This document shows, piece after piece, positions 60,288 through 64,000 of a stretch of DNA of 64,000 bases. The notes below the pieces were generated by a model. The model was not told where the DNA came from. It saw nothing but the letters and a program-made list of their open reading frames with translations, and made no database searches. Position numbers and translations under genes: made by a program. Each line of letters opens with the position of its first letter. The stretch's first letter is position 1. Source of the DNA: Amborella trichopoda (Eukaryota > Streptophyta > Magnoliopsida > Amborellales > Amborellaceae); NCBI RefSeq assembly GCF_000471905.2, contig NW_006500340.1:3448734-3512733 (forward strand), in the 5' to 3' direction.

Positions 60288-61027
60288 AATATAAAACACA
60301 TAAAGTTTATTTTAAAAAGTCGTTCAACTTTGTTTAATTGGTCAAACAAATTAAACTATTTATTCCAACTGGTCAAAATCAATCAAACATTAATTTTGAC
60401 TAGTTTCAATCAAACTCAATTTTTAATTTGATCCAAATAAATAAAGATACATTCGACTGGTAGAGTAGCCGGACGGAGTACATCGACTGGACAGACCGGT
60501 CCGGTTTCGATTGCGGGGTATACGACAACATGATGAATATAGACCAGATGTTCGAACAAAAGACAACATGATGAATAGAGATAATGCATGTCCTTCAAGA
60601 GTCGAGACTAAAGCAAGGGATGAGAGAGAGCAAGATGACTAAAACAAGGGATGAAACAGAGGAGAGATGTGTGGAAAAGCATAGGAAACAGAGACAGTGT
60701 ATAGAGAGAGAGAGAAAGGGGATTAAGATTGAGAGAGTCTATGATGGAGACATTGGGATAGAAAAGATTGATATGGAAAGAAAGTATGATGGCACCTTTT
60801 TCAACTAAACAAAAGTAAGACAGCTCCAAGCGCCATTTGAATAGTTTCAATGAAAAATATATCAGAATACATTCAAATATTCGATAATAATATTTATCCA
60901 TTTGGATGCACAAACTGCACCCATCCATAAATAGCCAAGCCCAACAATGAATATTGCATGATTAATAAATCCACTGAGAACCCCACTTAACATTAATTAG
61001 AAAATTTTCTACCTATCAATTATTTAG
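60288..61027. other. Intergenic, no gene recognised
   Basis: GA-rich words at 60600-60740. No gene recognised. Confidence 0.45.
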
Positions 61028-61390
61028 TGTATACATTGTGCTCCCGCTAGAGCATACTGTTCATCTACTCCTTTGGGCAGAAGACCTATTTGTGGACCTT
61101 TTTAGTCTAAAATTTTGGAATTTAACTATGAATCATAAGATGATTAATTCCAAAGAGAAAATTCAAATTTTAAGTTTTGTAACACCTAGACGTCATGCTA
61201 AAAAAATTGGACAGTCTCTATTAAATCTTGCGATGTTATTTTTTTGAGTACATATAGTGTGCAATTTGAAATTTTTATTTGACATTGGTCCATGAGTAGA
61301 AGAAGTTACTCTCCAGAACTTCGAATCCTAAAATTTTTCTGGTTCACCGGAAGGAGTAAATGGATAGTATGCTCCTACGGAAGTGTAAAA
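61028..61390. mobile_element. Family E MITE, intact copy
   Basis: Left end 'tacattgtgctcccgctag' with 'agcatactgttcatctactcc'-type inner repeat; right end 'ggagtaaatggatagtatgc' with 'tcctacggaagtg' in inverted match. Non-coding interior. Serves as the reference for the split copy at 39480-41075. Confidence 0.6.
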
Positions 61391-61972
61391 TCATCTTCGC
61401 TTAATTATGTAAACAATCCTCTTCAAAAACAATATAATATCGAAATTGACCTTCACTTCGCACGCCAACGCTTGAGAGTAGATTGTGGGGCCATGACACC
61501 TGAACAAAACGTGTGGGACCCACCCAAATATTTATAAGGACTGTTGAGAGGAGATATTGGAATTTAATAAGGTTAATAAATGGGATCAGATAGAAATATT
61601 CATTAATTATTATTGTTTTCAGCCGACAATTGAATGAACGGTCATGATTGAATGATAGAAGTATTAAATAGGAGTTGTGAACCGTCCAACAAGTGGCGCA
61701 CAAAAAGTTATGCAGCATATTTATTGGTAACATTCTGCGCTAGAAAAGATCGGAGACAAAAATGGCTCTGAAATTTTGGTGGTCCCTTGCTTTGCCATGT
61801 CGGGTTTGGAGTTTGGACCATGGCCTTATTCTCTCGATTGGACAGAGAACAGGCCGTCCAATGGCCTCATTAAAGGATGAGGTTTGTATAACATATCTCT
61901 AAATTTTGTCAAATTTGTAGTTCGAGGTGTCGGAAATCTGATGTTCGAAGTCTATGTAAATGATTATAATTA
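61391..61972. other. Intergenic with a partial family A end
   Basis: A short piece from about 61872 ('gatgaggtttgtataacat') resembles the GC-end of family A. No gene recognised. Confidence 0.4.
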
Positions 61973-62370
61973 GGAAAAAGTTTATATAAGGATGCTACCT
62001 TATCATGTAGAACTACGGATGCCTCTCAAGAATCCATCGAAAAAAGTAGTTTTAATGTTGAAAAACCCCTTGATTGATCATCTTGGCATCGAGATGTATG
62101 ACAATGAAAAATAAAAAGATTTTAAGTCTCATAAATAGTACATTTTACAACATATTATCTGCACCGTCTATTTTCAAGATTTTCATATGTTGATAGATCT
62201 ACTTGATTTTAACCATTATTGAAATTTAAAATTTTATAATTAGATATAAAAATAGATTTTGAGATAATCTTAAGAATATTTACATCAAAATTATATGCCA
62301 TGATAAAATTTAAAGGCGCACCTTACCTCTATACCTACAGATGCATCTGTATGCAAACTGCACCCTCCTA
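61973..62370 (+). mobile_element. Family A MITE, full length
   Basis: Left end AGGAAAAAGTTTATATAAGG, right end TGTATGCAAACTGCACCC. Interior blocks are conserved ('catcttggcatcgagatgtatg', 'gatagatctacttgatttt'). Candidate flanks ATTATAATT and ATTATAAAT agree at 8 of 9 positions but are AT-only, so this TSD is weak. Confidence 0.75.
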
Positions 62371-62588
62371 ATTATAAATTTAGAATTCAACAAATAGTAC
62401 AGATTGAGCAGATTTATAAACACGTACAAATATTGAAAATCGATGGTTCAGATGACTTGTTACACTATATGTTGTTTAAGACCTCTTTTTTTTTTTTTAC
62501 ATCAATACATCTCGAGGTTAAGATGATGAATTAGAAGATTTTTCCAACTTTGGGGCACTCTTTTCTACTGGATTTTTGAATTGCTCTA
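62371..62588 (-). repeat. Family A relative, AT-end half, directly following
   Basis: Contains 'gcagatttataaacacg', 'aatcgatggttcag' and 'cgaggttaagatgatgaatt' in the order of a reversed family A copy. The GC-rich end is missing. Immediately follows the copy 61973-62370. Confidence 0.55.
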
Positions 62589-62975
62589 GTTAAAAAAAGG
62601 GACAAACTTATATAATATTGCAACCTATACCATAGAAGTAAAGTGCACATCAAAAATCTAGAAAAAATAGTGCCTTGAGTTGAAAAACCTTCAAATTGAT
62701 CATCTCTACCTTGATATGTGTGGATATAATAATTTCAAATCTTAAAAGTAATGCATCTTGTAATAAGTTATCATAGTTGTCTATTTTCAAAATTCTCAAT
62801 ATTTTATAGATCGGCTTGTTCTATACCAATTTTTTGAATTTAAAATTTTATAATTAGGGTTGAACATCGATTCAAGCCGATTTTCGACATCAGAATTACT
62901 AACTCTCGGCAAAATTTAAAGATCCTCCTTACTCGTATAGTATAAAGTGAGCACCTTATAAAACCTCTCCCTTGG
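62589..62975 (+). mobile_element. Diverged family A MITE (subfamily with 'agtataaagtgagcacc')
   Basis: Left end 'gggacaaacttatataata' and right end 'ccttataaaacctctccc' are inverted relatives. Interior 'catctctaccttgatatg' and 'atagatcggcttg' keep the family order. TSD uncertain. Confidence 0.6.
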
Positions 62976-63420
62976 AAAAAAATTCTATTTCCACAAAGAT
63001 GAGAGGGTGTCACATCCCAACATGCGTGTCACCTTGGTAGTTCAATAATTAGAGCGAGGAAGTTGCTTTCTTAGGCCATGTTTGGATGCATTAACTATGA
63101 TGAATGATCTCTTGTTGGTTAGATAAAAATTTGATATTTTTTATGATGCATTTAGCATAAAATGGATAAATATACAAATTATGTTTCCAATATAATGCTT
63201 ATAATCTTTAAGACATGGATAGCATTATCTCTGGTTCAGTCTCCATTAAAGTCTATGGACCATGAGGCTATGAGTTTTCTATTTTCTTAAGCATTGTAAA
63301 ATACTCGGTCATATGGACCTGAGGGAACTTCTATGCGGCCATTAGTATTATTAGTGTTTTAGTATACTTTTCTAATCTTATTTTGTTTTCTTTGGCTCAT
63401 TGTCTTGTGGTATTATCTAC
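62976..63420. other. Intergenic, no gene recognised
   Basis: 'ggccatgtttggatgca' at 63075 resembles a Tourist-type MITE end, but no partner end with a TSD is identified. No gene. Confidence 0.4.
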
Positions 63421-63630
63421 AAAGAGACTATTTATCTGCTGTACAAGGAGGTTACAATCATTCATATCCTATAGATTTCTAAATGGATGGTTGTAAGAGT
63501 GTTATTGTAGACACAAAAATATATAAATTTTTTTTTTTAGACTTCGTGACTTATCTCAAGCCATCAAATTTGACATATTTGGAGTGGGAATAATTGTGAC
63601 CTCCTTGTAATAAAAATAAATGATCTCTTT
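63421..63630. mobile_element. MITE with ACAAGGAGGTTACAAT inverted ends
   Basis: 210 bp. Left AAAGAGACTATTTATC with GTACAAGGAGGTTACAAT; right ATTGTGACCTCCTTGTAA with AAATGATCTCTTT in inverted match. Same family as 60082-60287. Confidence 0.8.
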
Positions 63631-63935
63631 ATCGATAATCCCTTATCTTCCTACCAATCTCTCTCTCTCAAGCCAAGGAAGCATATTATTCTCTCTTCAT
63701 TAAATAAGTTTTTTAGTAATTTTCACCAAAGCATCAAACAAACTCCTAATTGTGTTCGGGGTCCGATGAAAGGGGTAGGAAAAACTAACCCCTTCTTTTA
63801 TAAAAAGGGAAATTTATCAAAACAATATTAAGAGATCCACTAATTATCATTTCATCATTTCTATATCTTAATTTAAAAAGCCATTGCATAGTGGGTCAAT
63901 TGATTAAATTATCTATCTCTAGCGGTACTCCACGC

Positions 63936-64000
63936 GGTCTATTTTTATCTATTAGTACAAGGAGGTCACAATGGTTCCTTTTCACTATATTTTAAATTGA
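63936..64000. mobile_element. Start of a third ACAAGGAGGTCACAAT MITE, cut by window end
   Basis: GGTCTATTTTTATC then GTACAAGGAGGTCACAATGG, identical in layout to the left ends at 60082 and 63421. The remainder lies outside the window. Confidence 0.65.

Noticed and set aside
1..64000. CRISPR array, bacterial operons, riboswitches
   Set aside because: The window is plant nuclear DNA; repeats here are dispersed MITEs and microsatellites without regular spacer structure.
1..64000. Complete tRNA or rRNA genes
   Set aside because: Apart from SINE-like A and B boxes at 26.7 kb, I found no sequence that would fold as a full tRNA, but I could not run a scanner.

Overview
The window is AT-rich nuclear DNA of a flowering plant. 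Evidence: spliced genes with GT/AG introns, plant-specific protein families (WEB/DUF827 coiled-coil protein, plant-type SEC14 protein, sucrase/ferredoxin-like protein), many MITEs, LINE debris and CT/GA microsatellites. The assembly contains three N runs (10091-10601, 20702-21457, 44484-44503). The last is exactly 20 bases and lies in sequence that follows the pyrosequencing T-A-C-G flow order, so this looks like a 454-era draft. Amborella trichopoda would fit such a draft with a repeat-rich, old-TE genome, but that is inference and not proven here.

Layout: 1-15.5 kb holds repeats only: copies of a ~390-bp MITE family (called family A below), a decayed L1-type LINE (2.6-5.96 kb) that has lost its reverse transcriptase, an unrecognised decayed block (6-8.4 kb), the first gap and a GA-rich minisatellite. 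15.9-21.96 kb (+) is a ten-piece SEC14/CRAL-TRIO lipid-transfer gene; one further exon must lie in the second gap. 25.3-25.8 kb (+) is a probable small gene for a 63-aa protein. 29.5-35.3 kb (-) is a five-exon sucrase/ferredoxin-like gene whose first intron carries an RTE-type LINE fragment, a MITE nested in it with a perfect 9-bp target duplication, and a family A MITE. 35.5-42.3 kb is nested repeats. 42.4-45.1 kb (-) is a two-coding-exon WEB family gene; a clean acceptor 40 bp before its ATG and a TATA-bearing non-coding exon near 50.2-50.64 kb suggest a ~5-kb 5'UTR intron. 50.9-54.8 kb consists of two abutting palindromes (0.63 kb and 3.3 kb). 54.8-64 kb is MITEs, a LINE 3' end and nothing that looks like a gene.

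The three well-supported genes are unrelated housekeeping or signalling-type genes that happen to be neighbours; no operon-like or cluster logic is visible. The most unusual content is structural: the MITE family with 8-9 bp target duplications and unequal ends, the twin palindromes, and the flow-order artefact inside the WEB gene intron.
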